From an uncultured Rhodospirillales bacterium (lineage in GTDB: Bacteria; Pseudomonadota; Alphaproteobacteria; Reyranellales; Reyranellaceae), in NCBI GenBank assembly GCA_945957125.1, contig CAMFJT010000012.1:1-52058 (forward strand): 52,058 bases of DNA. Reading direction: 5' to 3'. A model generated the notes under the pieces. That model was not told where the DNA came from, searched no databases, and saw nothing but the letters and a program-made list of their open reading frames with translations. This document shows positions 24,965 to 33,890 of the stretch, piece by piece (position 1 is the first letter of the stretch; every line of letters begins with the position of its first letter). The translations under genes were made by a program, and so were the position numbers.

Positions 24965-25352
24965 GGAAGAGCCGCTGCCGCCGGAGGTGCCGACCCTCGT
25001 GCTGCCCAACACCGAGGACGTGCTGGCGCTCGGCGATCGGCTCGACGGAGTCGAGCTGATCATCCTCGACTTCCCGAAATTCACCGACGGCCGCGCCTAT
25101 AGCCAGGCGCGCCTGCTGCGCGAGCGGCTGGGCTACACCGGCGAGCTGCGGGCATCGGGCGCGGTATTCATCGACCAGATCCCGTTCCTGTTGCGCTGCG
25201 GCTTCGATTCCTTCGCCAGCGCGCAGAAGGGATTCAGCGAGGCGCTCGACAAGGCACGCACGCTGTTCAGCGTCGTCTACCAGCCGACCGGCGACGGCCG
25301 CGCCACGGCCAACGAGCTGAGACTCCAGCGCCGCGCCGCCGTCGCGGCGTAG
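24951..25352 (+). CDS. DUF934 protein, sulfite-reduction accessory
   Basis: A 133-residue DUF934 protein, often annotated as an oxidoreductase probably involved in sulfite reduction. Visible segments are LGDRLDGVELIILDFPKFTDGRAYSQARLLRERLGY and, near the end, FSVVYQPTGDG. AAGGAG precedes the ATG and the gene overlaps the end of cysI by 14 bases. In many relatives a cysH gene follows; here none does, and the operon ends in the palindrome at 25358-25392. Function has not been shown directly. Confidence 0.88.
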   Translation: MEILKEEPLPPEVPTLVLPNTEDVLALGDRLDGVELIILDFPKFTDGRAYSQARLLRERLGYTGELRASGAVFIDQIPFLLRCGFDSFASAQKGFSEALDKARTLFSVVYQPTGDGRATANELRLQRRAAVAA

Positions 25353-25357
25353 CGTCG

Positions 25358-25392
25358 TGCCGGAGCGCGGGCGGGACGCCCGCGCTTCGGCA
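25358..25392. terminator. Strong hairpin between convergent genes, family F relative
   Basis: TGCCGGAGCGCGGGCG (25358-25373) pairs with CGCCCGCGCTTCGGCA (25377-25392), with one or two mismatches, around a three-base loop. It lies between the convergent DUF934 and thioesterase genes, so a bidirectional terminator role is likely despite the lack of T runs. Its GGGCG-loop-CGCCC core matches the arms of the element at 17773-17844. Confidence 0.7.
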
Positions 25393-25402
25393 AGAACCGA
25401 CG

Positions 25403-25864
25403 TCAGTCCAGGAAGGTCAGGGTGCCGTCGCTGCGCTCGCCCTTGAGGTAGCGGAACGTGCCGGCGCCGGTGGCGATCAGGTCGCCGGCCTGGTCGTAGA
25501 TCTCGGTCTCGGCGGCGAAGGTGCTCTGGCTGGTCGAGGGTCGCCAGGCGCCGAGGATGGCCAGCACGTCGCCCTCGCGCGCCGCCTTGATGAACTGCGT
25601 CGTGAAGGCGAGGGTCACGGAGAGCCGCCGCGCGGTGGCGGTCTCGTTGAAGGTGCAGGCGAAGCCGCTCGCCGAATCGAGGAGCGTCATCAGCACGCCG
25701 CCGTGCAGCAGCCCGTTGGCGTTGCACAGCTCGGGCCGCACTTTCAGGCACATCTCCACGAAGCCGTGCCGCCAGGCGACGACCTCGTGGCCGATCAGTC
25801 CGTTGAAGCCGCGGAACTCGTGCGCGGCGACCGGCCGCGCATCGGCCGGTCGTTGGATCGCCAT
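25403..25864 (-). CDS. PaaI-family hotdog thioesterase
   Basis: A 153-residue hotdog-fold protein of the PaaI/YbgC type that should hydrolyse an acyl-CoA. The catalytic region reads LCNANGLLHGGVLMTLLDSASGFA, with the asparagine and HGG that mark the PaaI subfamily, and the C-terminus has TEIYDQAGDLIATGAGTFRYL. It starts three bases after the stop of the IclR gene and is therefore cotranscribed with it. PaaI rescues CoA from dead-end intermediates of aromatic degradation in some bacteria; here the substrate is unknown. Confidence 0.87.
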   Translation of the reverse strand: MAIQRPADARPVAAHEFRGFNGLIGHEVVAWRHGFVEMCLKVRPELCNANGLLHGGVLMTLLDSASGFACTFNETATARRLSVTLAFTTQFIKAAREGDVLAILGAWRPSTSQSTFAAETEIYDQAGDLIATGAGTFRYLKGERSDGTLTFLD

Positions 25865-25867
25865 CGC

Positions 25868-26806
25868 CTAGCGGCGCGCCATGGCGGCCATCGGTGGGCG
25901 ATGACCGTTGGTGGTGAGCGTCGGGCGCATCGGCGGGATGGGGGCGGCGGCGCCATTCGAGGGCTGCGCCGCCATGCCGGCGCGGATCTCTCGCGCGACC
26001 TTGACCAGGCGTGGGCCCCAGTCGGCCTCGAGCCGATCGCGGCTGATCTGGTAGATCGGCGCGGAGGCGTTGACGGCATAGGCCGCCGTGCCGTCGCTGT
26101 TGCGCAGCGGCACGCCGACGCCGCACAGCTCGGGCAGCCATTCGCCCCAGGTCACGCAGAAGCCGCGCTCGGCCAGCTCCTTGAACGAGCGCTCGAGGCC
26201 GGTCTTGACCTTGGTCCAGTCGTCCCGCCAGCGGCGGCGGATCGCATCGATGTGCTTGTTTCGGTCGACGTCGGGCAGCGAGAAGAGGTAGGCGCGGCCC
26301 ATCGCCGTGGTCGCCATCGGAACGCGGGTGCCGACATCGTGGGTGATGGCCACGACGGACGGGCCGCGGCAGGCTTCGAGATAGATCATCGAATGGCGGT
26401 CGCGGCCGCCCAGCGCGGTCGAGGCGTTCAGCGCATGGGCCAGGCTCTCGAGCGGCTGGCGCGAGGCGCGGCGCACGTCCATCGACGAGATGGCGGCGTA
26501 GCCCAGCGCCAGCACCGAGGCGCCCAGCTCGTACTTGCGGAAGCGGCGGATGTAGTTGAGGTAGCCCAGCTCGGTCAGCGTATGGGTCAGGCGGGCCACT
26601 GTCGGCTTGGGCAGGCCGGTACGGTGGGCAATCTCCTGGTTGCCCAGCATGCCCTCGCCGGCATGGAAGGCGCGAAGGATGTCGAGGCCCCGGGCCAGCG
26701 CGGTGACGAACTGGCGGTCCTTGGCCAGCATGCCGTCGCCGAGGCTGCTTTCTGCAGTGCTCTGGAGGGTGGCGGTTCGCGTGACGAGATGGCTGACATT
26801 GCCCAT
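25868..26806 (-). CDS. IclR-family transcriptional regulator
   Basis: A 312-residue regulator. The N-terminal winged helix (about 40-105) reads LARGLDILRAFHAGEGMLGN, then IAHRTGLPKPTVARLTHTLTELGYL. The C-terminal IclR effector domain has AMGRAYLF and the FCVTWGEW...GVGVPLRNSDGTAAYAVN segment typical of the PcaR/PobR-like branch. AGGAG lies nine bases before the ATG at 26806; an extended reading to 27157 runs through the promoter region and has no support. The last 30 residues are Pro/Ala-rich. IclR proteins usually control catabolic genes; its target here could be itself, the thioesterase or region 1. Confidence 0.9.
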   Translation of the reverse strand: MGNVSHLVTRTATLQSTAESSLGDGMLAKDRQFVTALARGLDILRAFHAGEGMLGNQEIAHRTGLPKPTVARLTHTLTELGYLNYIRRFRKYELGASVLALGYAAISSMDVRRASRQPLESLAHALNASTALGGRDRHSMIYLEACRGPSVVAITHDVGTRVPMATTAMGRAYLFSLPDVDRNKHIDAIRRRWRDDWTKVKTGLERSFKELAERGFCVTWGEWLPELCGVGVPLRNSDGTAAYAVNASAPIYQISRDRLEADWGPRLVKVAREIRAGMAAQPSNGAAAPIPPMRPTLTTNGHRPPMAAMARR

Positions 26807-26880
26807 AGACGTTCGCTCCTGGAGTAAATGGATGTTTATTTTCTGCGAAACGGAAGCTGCCACTGCCTTTTCCCTGCCGC

Positions 26881-26890
26881 AATGCGCATT
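26881..26890. promoter_or_regulatory. Perfect 10-base palindrome between iclR and xseB
   Basis: AATGCGCATT is a perfect palindrome about 75 bases upstream of the IclR start codon in the 274-base divergent gap 26807-27080. It could be an autoregulatory operator. No second copy was seen nearby, so confidence is low. Confidence 0.3.
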
Positions 26891-27025
26891 GAGGGGGTTT
26901 TGACCTGCGAACGTGCAAAGCCGCCATGTCACAAATGCGGGTTTCGGCCGCATGGGTTGCGCAAGCCTGCGGAGCTTCGCCGGATTGGACGGATTTCCGC
27001 CGTACGCCGGCCCCTGGTTCCCTTG

Positions 27026-27054
27026 TTGGCTGCTGCCCTTGGCGGCGGCTATAG
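27026..27054 (+). promoter_or_regulatory. Candidate sigma70 promoter of xseB-ispA-dxs
   Basis: TTGGCT (27026-27031) and CTATAG (27049-27054) are 17 bases apart. They lie 27 bases upstream of the xseB ATG at 27081. The hexamers match the consensus only in part; spacing and position support the call. Confidence 0.4.
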
Positions 27055-27080
27055 AGGGACCGACCCCTCGTGAGGCGCCT

Positions 27081-27335
27081 ATGGCCAAAGAACCTACAGT
27101 CCCTAAGGACATTTTAAGCCTGTCGTTCGAAGATGCCTTGAAAGAGCTCGAAGCCATCGTCCAACAGCTCGAGCGCGGGCAGGTGAAGCTCGACGAGGCG
27201 ATTGGCGCCTACGAGCGCGGCGCCTTGCTCAAGCGGCATTGCGAACAAAAGCTGGCCGAGGCCCGGATGAAGGTCGAGAAGATCGTCTTCGCTGCCGACG
27301 GCACGGTCGGCACTCAACCCGCCGATCTCGGCTGA
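27081..27335 (+). CDS. xseB: Exodeoxyribonuclease VII small subunit
   Basis: An 84-residue XseB protein, the small subunit that coats the large XseA subunit of the single-strand exonuclease. The core is SFEDALKELEAIVQQLERGQ and LDEAIGAYERGALLKRHCEQ, with the two long helices of the family. It starts at 27081 because the region further upstream is promoter-like. It is followed after 13 bases by ispA, the usual xseB-ispA-dxs order. The xseA gene is not in the window. Confidence 0.93.
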   Translation: MAKEPTVPKDILSLSFEDALKELEAIVQQLERGQVKLDEAIGAYERGALLKRHCEQKLAEARMKVEKIVFAADGTVGTQPADLG

Positions 27336-27348
27336 CGGTCTCGACTCC

Positions 27349-28257
27349 ATGCCCCTGTCTTCCTATCGCGCGTTCGAGCCGGCGCTGGCTTTTGCTGCCG
27401 AGTCGACCGAGAAGGCCATGGACCGCCTGCTGCCCCGAGGGGAGGAGGGCGAGGCCCGCCTGTTCGATGCCATGCGCTATTCCAGCCTGGGCGGCGGCAA
27501 GCGCCTGCGGGCGTTCTTCGTGCTGGCAGGTGCCACCCTGTTCAAGGTCGGGGCGATGCCCGCGTTGCGTACCGCCAGCGCTATCGAGTTCGTGCACGCC
27601 TATTCGCTGATCCACGACGACCTGCCGGCGATGGACGACGACGACCTGCGCCGCGGCAAGCCGTCCTGTCATCGTCAGTTCGGCGAGGCGACGGCGATCC
27701 TCGCCGGCGACGCGTTGCAGGCGCTGGCCTTCGAGGTGCTGGCGCACGAAGCCACGCACGGCGATCCGGCGGTGCGCACGACGCTGGTGACGGAGCTGGC
27801 CAGGGCTGCCGGCGCGCACGGCATGGTCGGTGGCCAGATGCTCGACCTGCTGGCGGAGACGCAGGGCGCACCCATGTCGATCGGTGCCATCACCCGCCTG
27901 CAGCGGCTGAAGACGGGCGCGCTGATCTCGTTCTCCTGCACCGCGGGCGCGATCCTCGGCAAGGCGGCGGAGCCGATGCGCACGGCGCTGGCGGCCTATG
28001 CGCACGATCTCGGCCTCGCCTTCCAGATCGTCGACGACCTGCTCGACGTGGAAGGCGATGCTGCTGCGCTGGGCAAGGCCACCAACAAGGATGCCGCCGC
28101 CGGCAAGGCGACCTTCGTGTCGATTCTCGGCATCGAGCGCGCGCGGGCGCAGGCGTCACTGCTTGCGCAACAGGCGGCGACCCATCTGGAGCCGCTCGGC
28201 CCCGCGGCGGATCTTCTGAAGCAGGCGGCGAAATTCGTGGTAAAGCGCCGCGCATGA
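27349..28257 (+). CDS. ispA: Farnesyl (polyprenyl) diphosphate synthase
   Basis: A 302-residue short-chain trans-prenyltransferase that condenses IPP with DMAPP and GPP to farnesyl diphosphate. The first aspartate-rich motif DDLPAMD is at 90-96 and the second DDLLD begins at 229; GGKR (49-52) binds the diphosphate. The two residues before the first motif are I and H (SLIHDD), with an aromatic Y five positions upstream of the motif, consistent with C15 product length. It lies between xseB and dxs in one operon for isoprenoid and quinone precursors. Confidence 0.93.
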   Translation: MPLSSYRAFEPALAFAAESTEKAMDRLLPRGEEGEARLFDAMRYSSLGGGKRLRAFFVLAGATLFKVGAMPALRTASAIEFVHAYSLIHDDLPAMDDDDLRRGKPSCHRQFGEATAILAGDALQALAFEVLAHEATHGDPAVRTTLVTELARAAGAHGMVGGQMLDLLAETQGAPMSIGAITRLQRLKTGALISFSCTAGAILGKAAEPMRTALAAYAHDLGLAFQIVDDLLDVEGDAAALGKATNKDAAAGKATFVSILGIERARAQASLLAQQAATHLEPLGPAADLLKQAAKFVVKRRA

Positions 28258-28284
28258 GTCGTGTGACAAGAGTATAGTGGAATC

Positions 28285-30201
28285 ATGACCGGGCAGAGCA
28301 CGACGCCGCTTCTCGACACCGTCGACATTCCGGCCGATATCCGCCGGTTGAAGCCGGACCAGCTCCGTCAACTGGCCGACGAGCTGCGCCAGGAGACGAT
28401 CTCGGCCGTCTCGGTCACAGGCGGCCATCTCGGTGCCGGGCTCGGCGTGGTCGAGCTGACGGTCGCGCTGCACTACGTCTTCAACACGCCGCAGGACCGG
28501 CTGATCTGGGACGTGGGCCACCAGGCCTATCCACACAAGATCGTCACCGGCCGGCGCAGCCGCATCCGCACGCTGCGCCAGGAAGGCGGCCTGTCGGGCT
28601 TCACCAAGCGCTCCGAGAGCGAATACGATCCGTTCGGCGCGGCCCATTCCTCGACCTCGATCTCGGCCGGGCTCGGCATGGCGGTGGCGCGCGATCTCGC
28701 CGGCGGCAACAACAACGTGATCGCCGTGATCGGCGACGGCGCGATGAGCGCGGGCATGGCCTACGAGGCGATGAACAATGCCGGCGCCCTGCGCAGCCGG
28801 CTGATCGTGGTGCTGAACGACAACGACATGTCGATCGCCCCGCCGGTCGGCGCCCTGTCCGGCCATCTCTCGCGCCTGCTGTCCGGCCGCCCCTACGTCA
28901 CCCTCCGCACGCTCGGCCGCAGCGTCGCGGAGAACCTGCCCCGGCCGCTCGAGATGGCGGCGCGGCGCGCCGAGGAGTTCGCGCGCGGCTTCGTGGCTGG
29001 CGGCACGCTGTTCGACGAGCTGGGCTTCTATTATGTCGGCCCGGTCGACGGCCACAATCTCGACCACCTGCTGCCGGTGCTGAAGAACGCGCGCGACAGC
29101 CGCCTCGACAAGCCGATCCTGGTCCATGTCGTCACCAAGAAGGGCAAGGGCTATCCGCCGGCCGAGGCGAGCGCCGACAAGTACCACGGCGTGGTGAAGT
29201 TCGACGTCGTGACCGGCAAGCAGGCCAAGCCGGTGGCCAATGCGCCGGCGTACCAGGCGGTGTTCGCCAAGGCGCTGATCGCCGAAGCCGAGGCCGACAA
29301 GAAGATCGTCGCCATCACCGCGGCGATGCCCTCGGGCACCAGCCTCGACAAGTTCGCCGAGCGCTTTCCCGAGCGGACCTTCGATGTCGGCATCGCCGAG
29401 CAGCACGGCGTGACGTTCGCCGCCGGTCTCGCCTGCGAAGGCTTCAAGCCGTTCGCGGCGATCTATTCGACCTTCCTCCAGCGCGCCTACGACCAGTGCG
29501 TGCACGACGTGGCCATCCAGAAGCTGCCGGTCCGCTTCGCGATCGACCGCGCCGGGCTGGTCGGCGCCGACGGCGCCACGCATGCGGGTTCCTTCGACGT
29601 CGCCTATCTCGGCTGCCTGCCGGAGTTCGTGATCATGGCGGCGGCCGACGAGCTCGAGCTGATGCACATGGTGGCGACGGCGGCGGCGATCGACGATCGT
29701 CCTTCGGCCTTCCGCTATCCGCGCGGCGAGGGCGTCGGCATCGAGCTGCCGGCGCGCGGCACGCCGCTGGAGATCGGCAAGGGCCGCATCGTGCGCGAGG
29801 GCACCAAGATCGCGATCCTCAACCTCGGCGCCCGCCTCGGCGAATGCCTGGTCGCGGCCGAGGATCTCGCCGCCAAGGGCCTCAGCACGACGGTCGCCGA
29901 TGCGCGTTTCGCCAAGCCGCTCGACACCGCCCTGGTGCGCCGCCTCGCGCGCGAGCACGAGGTGCTGATCACCATCGAGGAGGGCTCGGTCGGCGGCTTC
30001 GGCAGCTACGTGCTGCAGGACCTCGCGACGGCCGGCCTGCTCGACCATGGCCTGAAGATCCGCCCGCTGGTGCTGCCCGACCGCTTCATCGACCAGGCTT
30101 CGCCGCAGCGCCAGTACGCCGAGGCCGGCCTCGACGCCCCGCACATCGTGGCGGCGGCGCTGGCGGCGCTCGGCCGCCAGTCCGAGCGCGCGCGGGGGTA
30201 G
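28285..30201 (+). CDS. dxs: 1-deoxy-D-xylulose-5-phosphate synthase
   Basis: A 638-residue thiamine-diphosphate enzyme catalysing the first step of the MEP pathway, pyruvate plus glyceraldehyde 3-phosphate to [12 protein letters not shown] near the N-terminus and the [16 protein letters not shown] cofactor motif are intact, as are [28 protein letters not shown] and FRYPRG in the second half, so the length and domains are complete. The gene follows ispA by 27 bases. A perfect long palindrome (30216-30278) follows its stop codon. Confidence 0.96.
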   Translation: MTGQSTTPLLDTVDIPADIRRLKPDQLRQLADELRQETISAVSVTGGHLGAGLGVVELTVALHYVFNTPQDRLIWDVGHQAYPHKIVTGRRSRIRTLRQEGGLSGFTKRSESEYDPFGAAHSSTSISAGLGMAVARDLAGGNNNVIAVIGDGAMSAGMAYEAMNNAGALRSRLIVVLNDNDMSIAPPVGALSGHLSRLLSGRPYVTLRTLGRSVAENLPRPLEMAARRAEEFARGFVAGGTLFDELGFYYVGPVDGHNLDHLLPVLKNARDSRLDKPILVHVVTKKGKGYPPAEASADKYHGVVKFDVVTGKQAKPVANAPAYQAVFAKALIAEAEADKKIVAITAAMPSGTSLDKFAERFPERTFDVGIAEQHGVTFAAGLACEGFKPFAAIYSTFLQRAYDQCVHDVAIQKLPVRFAIDRAGLVGADGATHAGSFDVAYLGCLPEFVIMAAADELELMHMVATAAAIDDRPSAFRYPRGEGVGIELPARGTPLEIGKGRIVREGTKIAILNLGARLGECLVAAEDLAAKGLSTTVADARFAKPLDTALVRRLAREHEVLITIEEGSVGGFGSYVLQDLATAGLLDHGLKIRPLVLPDRFIDQASPQRQYAEAGLDAPHIVAAALAALGRQSERARG

Positions 30202-30215
30202 CGTCTTCCGTCATG

Positions 30216-30278
30216 GCTGGGACCGCGCCACTCCGTGGCGCTCATGACATGAGCGCCACGGAGTGGCGCGGTCCCAGC
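30216..30278. repeat. Perfect 31-base inverted repeat, GCTGGGA superfamily (copy 2)
   Basis: Arms 30216-30246 and 30248-30278 are exact reverse complements separated by a single base. Each arm (GCTGGGACCGCGCCACTCCG and eleven more bases) also folds alone through GCGCCAC...GTGGCGC. The right arm is the same as in the copy at 2370-2442. It lies between the convergent dxs and hybrid-kinase genes and could terminate both transcripts. Confidence 0.9.
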
Positions 30279-30284
30279 GAGAAC

Positions 30285-33200
30285 CTACGCCGTCACACGT
30301 GCCGTGCGCTCGCGCAGGCGCAGGAGGGCGCGCAGGGCGGCGGGCTTGACGGGCTTGTGCAGCAGCTCGACCTGGCGCGACCGGGCGCGGGCACGCAGGG
30401 TCGGCTCGCGGTCGGCGGTGATCAGCGCGGCGGGCACGGCGCGGCCCCATGTCCGGCGCAACAGGTCGACGACCTCAAGCCCGTCCGGCCCCTCGTCGAG
30501 ATGCAGGTCGGCCAGCACCAGGTCGGGCAGGCGCCCAGCCTCGGCCACGCGGGCCAGCGCTTCGGTACATGTCGCGGCCGTCACGACCCGGCAGCCCCAG
30601 CCGCCGAGCAATGCCGCCATCGCCTCGCGCACCTGCGTCTCGTTGTCGATGCACAGCACGAGGCTTTCGGCGGCGACCGGAACACCGGGCGCCGCCGTCG
30701 GTGCGGCGGCCGCCTGACCGGAGACCGCCTCCGCACGGGGCACCAGCACCGAGAAGGTCGAGCCCTTTCCCGGCGCCGACGACAGCCGCACCGGCAGGTC
30801 GAGCATGCGCGCGATGCGGTCGACGATCGCCAGGCCGAGGCCCAGCCCGCGCTCCTCGCGCGGCCGCTCGTCCTGCGGCTGCAGGCGAACGAATTCGTCG
30901 AAGATGATGGCCTGCTTGTCCGCGGCAATGCCGGGGCCGTTGTCCCTGACCTCGAGCCGCAGGAAGTCGCCCTCCAGGCGGCAGCCGAGCAGGACGCGCT
31001 GCGGCCGACCCTCGACGCCGCCGTAGCGCAACGCGTTCGACAGCAGGTTCTGCAGGATGCGGCGCAGGAAGGCCGGATCGGTATCGACGAACGCCCCGGT
31101 GCGCACGATGACCAGCTCGACATCGCGGCGCGCGGCAACCGGCGCGAAGGCGGTCGCCAGCGATTCGAACATCGGCTGCAGCGCGAACGGCCGCTTCTCC
31201 GGCTTGAACGCGCCGGCATCGAGCTTGGAGATGTCGAGCAGTGCGTCGAGCAGCGCTTCGACCGCCCCCAGGCTCGCGTCGATCTTGCCGCCGAGATCGT
31301 TGCCCGGATCGCGGTCGATCATCGCCGCTGTGAACAGCCGCGCAGCGTGCAGCGGCTGGAGGAGATCGTGGCTGGCAGCGGCGATGAAGCGCGTCTTGCC
31401 GAGATTGGCGGCCTCGGCCTCGGCGCGGCTCGCCTCGAGCTCGGCGGTGCGCTCGGCGACCCGTTGCTCCAGGGTCTCGGCGGCGCGGCGCAGCCGGCGG
31501 TCGCTCTCCCGCAGCGCCTCGGCGGTGCGCACCCGCGCCGTCACGTCGTTGCAGGTGGCGACGAAGCCGCCGCCCGGCAACGGGTCGAGCCGCAGCTCCA
31601 CGACGCCGCCGTCGGCGGTGCCGACCTCGTGGGTGAGCGGCGCATCGGGCCGTCGCAGCAGGGCATGGTCGAGCGGCAGCAGGGTGGCAAAGCGGTCGTT
31701 CGAGATCTCCAGCCGGCCCACCCGGTCGAACGCGGCGATCCCCATGCCGACGTGGTCGAGGCTGTTGCGCAGGATGTCGTAGTTGTAGCGGATCGCCTCC
31801 GACGCCTCGTCGATCAGCGCGCGCGTGCCGCGGCCCAATAGCCGGCCGCGCCGGTCGAAGGCACCGACGATCACGCGGGCCGACGCCGCGCCGAGCGTTC
31901 CCGAGAGCACGTGCTCGGCTTGCGCCATCGCCGCCTGAAGCGTGAGCGGACCGCCGCCCAGCGCCCTCAGCGCGCGTTCCGACCCGACGAAACGCGCCAG
32001 CAGCTCGCGCAGCTCCGCGACGCGCTGGGCGTCGGCCGGCGTCGGGCGGCCCGGGGGTTCGGGCTCGGCGCCGAGCACGAAGGCATCGGCCTGCTCGGCA
32101 TCCGCGCCGCGGGCGCGCACCAGCAGCGACACGCCGGCCAGCAGCAGCGTGTTGACCAAGATACCGACCACGAACCCCTGCCCGACCGGATCGAGCTCGG
32201 CGAGCGGTCCCGGCAGCCAGGCCCGCAGCGGCGCAGCCGGCCCGCCTGCCGTCGCCTGCAGGCTGGGCAGCAACAGGGCGTAGAGCCAGACGACGAAACC
32301 GCCGGCCAGCCCTGCCACCACGCCGTGCCGATGGGCGCGGCGCCAGTAGAGGCCGAGCACCAGCCCGGGCGCGAAGTTGGCCACTGCGCAGAAGCTGATC
32401 AGGCCGATCGAGGCGAGCGGCAGGTAGCCCGAGATGATCCGCTCGTAGCCGTACCCCGCCATCAGGATCAGCACGACGGCGGCGCGGCGCACGAACACCA
32501 CCATCGGCCCCATCGGCTCCACCGCACCGGCCCGGCTGCGCAGCACGTAGGGCATCAGCAGCTCGTTGCCGATCATCGCCGACAGGGCCATGCAGGCGAC
32601 GACGACCATCGAGGTGGCCGCCGACAGGCCGCCGATGAAGATCAGGGTCGACAGCCAGCTTTGGCCATGGCCGAGCGGCAGGCTCAGCACGTAGAGATCG
32701 GGGTTGACCTGCGGCCCGAGCAGCAACAGCCCGGCCGCCGCGATCGGCAGCACGAACAGGTTGATCAGCACGAGATAGGCCGGGAACAGCCAGCGCGCGG
32801 TGCGCAGGCTGGCGGGATGGCCGTGCTCGACCACGGCGACATGGAACTGCCGCGGCAGGCAAAGGAAGGCCATGCCCGACAGCAGCGAGGTCACGATCCA
32901 GGTGAGCGGCGAGCCCTCGCGCGTGAGCTGCTCGGCGATGACGGGCTCGGCGCCGAGCCTATCCCAAAGCTCGGACGGCCCGTCGAACAGCACGAACAGC
33001 ACGAACGGTCCCACGGTCAGCAGCGCGATCAGCTTGACGACCGATTCGAAGGCGATCGCCAGCATCATGCCGCGATGCTGCTCGGAGGCCTGCACGTTGC
33101 GCACGCCGAACAGGATGGTGAAGACCGCCATCAGCGCCGCCACGATCAGCGAGGTGTCGGTATGGATCACGCCCGCCCGTCCGTCGATCCAGCGCGTCGG

Positions 33201-33647
33201 CTCGGCGACGGTGCGGAAGGTCGAGGACACCGCCTGGAGCTGCAGGGCGATGTAGGGCAGCACGCCGACGGTGGCGAACAGCGTGGCGGTGACGCCGACC
33301 GCACGGCTCTTGCCGTAGCGCGAGGCGAGGAAGTCGGCGATCGAGGTGACGTTGTGCTGCTTGGCCAGCCGCACCATCTTGGCGACCACCGGATAGCCGG
33401 CCGTGATCACCAGCACCGGCCCGGTGTAGATCAGGATGAAGTCGAAGCCCGCCGTCGCCGCCCGGCCGACCGCACCGTAGAAGGTCCACGAGGTGCAATA
33501 GATCGCCAGCGACAGGCCGTAGACGGTCGGGGCCACGGTCGGGTTCGTCGACCACGCCCGCTGGTGGCGATCGCCGAAATAGGCGATGGCGAACAGCAGG
33601 CCGAGATAGGCCAGCGACAGCGTCAGGACGGCGGGTTCGGCGAGCAT
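30285..33647 (-). CDS. Symporter-fused hybrid histidine kinase/response regulator
   Basis: A 1120-residue membrane sensor. Residues 1 to about 510 form a sodium/solute symporter-like domain with some 12-13 helices. A linker and PAS-like domain follow (about 620-705), then a coiled coil (715-750) and a HisKA domain with phosphoacceptor H760 in AAASHDLLQPL. The ATPase has NLLSNALRYG, DNGPGIA and GLGLGLAIVDR. The C-terminal receiver (997-1112) has acceptor D1047 and K1098. This layout matches NahK/CrbS-type proteins, where the transporter-like part may sense the ligand or its flux. No DNA-binding partner gene is adjacent. The ATG at 33647 was chosen where the hydrophobic domain begins; the ribosome binding site is weak. 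Confidence 0.88.
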   Translation of the reverse strand: MLAEPAVLTLSLAYLGLLFAIAYFGDRHQRAWSTNPTVAPTVYGLSLAIYCTSWTFYGAVGRAATAGFDFILIYTGPVLVITAGYPVVAKMVRLAKQHNVTSIADFLASRYGKSRAVGVTATLFATVGVLPYIALQLQAVSSTFRTVAEPTRWIDGRAGVIHTDTSLIVAALMAVFTILFGVRNVQASEQHRGMMLAIAFESVVKLIALLTVGPFVLFVLFDGPSELWDRLGAEPVIAEQLTREGSPLTWIVTSLLSGMAFLCLPRQFHVAVVEHGHPASLRTARWLFPAYLVLINLFVLPIAAAGLLLLGPQVNPDLYVLSLPLGHGQSWLSTLIFIGGLSAATSMVVVACMALSAMIGNELLMPYVLRSRAGAVEPMGPMVVFVRRAAVVLILMAGYGYERIISGYLPLASIGLISFCAVANFAPGLVLGLYWRRAHRHGVVAGLAGGFVVWLYALLLPSLQATAGGPAAPLRAWLPGPLAELDPVGQGFVVGILVNTLLLAGVSLLVRARGADAEQADAFVLGAEPEPPGRPTPADAQRVAELRELLARFVGSERALRALGGGPLTLQAAMAQAEHVLSGTLGAASARVIVGAFDRRGRLLGRGTRALIDEASEAIRYNYDILRNSLDHVGMGIAAFDRVGRLEISNDRFATLLPLDHALLRRPDAPLTHEVGTADGGVVELRLDPLPGGGFVATCNDVTARVRTAEALRESDRRLRRAAETLEQRVAERTAELEASRAEAEAANLGKTRFIAAASHDLLQPLHAARLFTAAMIDRDPGNDLGGKIDASLGAVEALLDALLDISKLDAGAFKPEKRPFALQPMFESLATAFAPVAARRDVELVIVRTGAFVDTDPAFLRRILQNLLSNALRYGGVEGRPQRVLLGCRLEGDFLRLEVRDNGPGIAADKQAIIFDEFVRLQPQDERPREERGLGLGLAIVDRIARMLDLPVRLSSAPGKGSTFSVLVPRAEAVSGQAAAAPTAAPGVPVAAESLVLCIDNETQVREAMAALLGGWGCRVVTAATCTEALARVAEAGRLPDLVLADLHLDEGPDGLEVVDLLRRTWGRAVPAALITADREPTLRARARSRQVELLHKPVKPAALRALLRLRERTARVTA

Positions 33648-33722
33648 CCGGGACCATTGAACCGCGCCGGCGGGGTTGCCACAAGCCGGCGCCCCCCGCG
33701 CCCCGAGATCATGAGTTTGATC

Positions 33723-33743
33723 TTCCGCTGGGGGCGCGCGCCA
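33723..33743. repeat. Half copy of the TTCCGCTGGGGGCGCG repeat
   Basis: TTCCGCTGGGGGCGCGCGCC matches the left arm of the palindrome at 42622-42665 for its first 16 bases, but the complementary arm is missing. It lies in the 243-base gap 33648-33890 between the hybrid-kinase and corA genes. I see no convincing gene in that gap; a 39-codon frame from 33805 lacks support. Confidence 0.55.
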
Positions 33744-33890
33744 CTCATACGCGCCAACTCTCGTCCTGAATCGGCACTCACCCACGAGAAAGCAGACAGG
33801 ACATATGACTGTACCGACTGGGGACGGCGGAACCGGACAGTCGCCTACCGCTCCGTGTCAGGAGCGTTGGGATACGCCAAGGTCCGGCCC

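Noticed and set aside
28250-28284. Separate dxs promoter at TATAGT (28273-28278)
   Set aside because: No matching -35 hexamer is present at 16-18 bases, and the 27-base gap to ispA suggests cotranscription.
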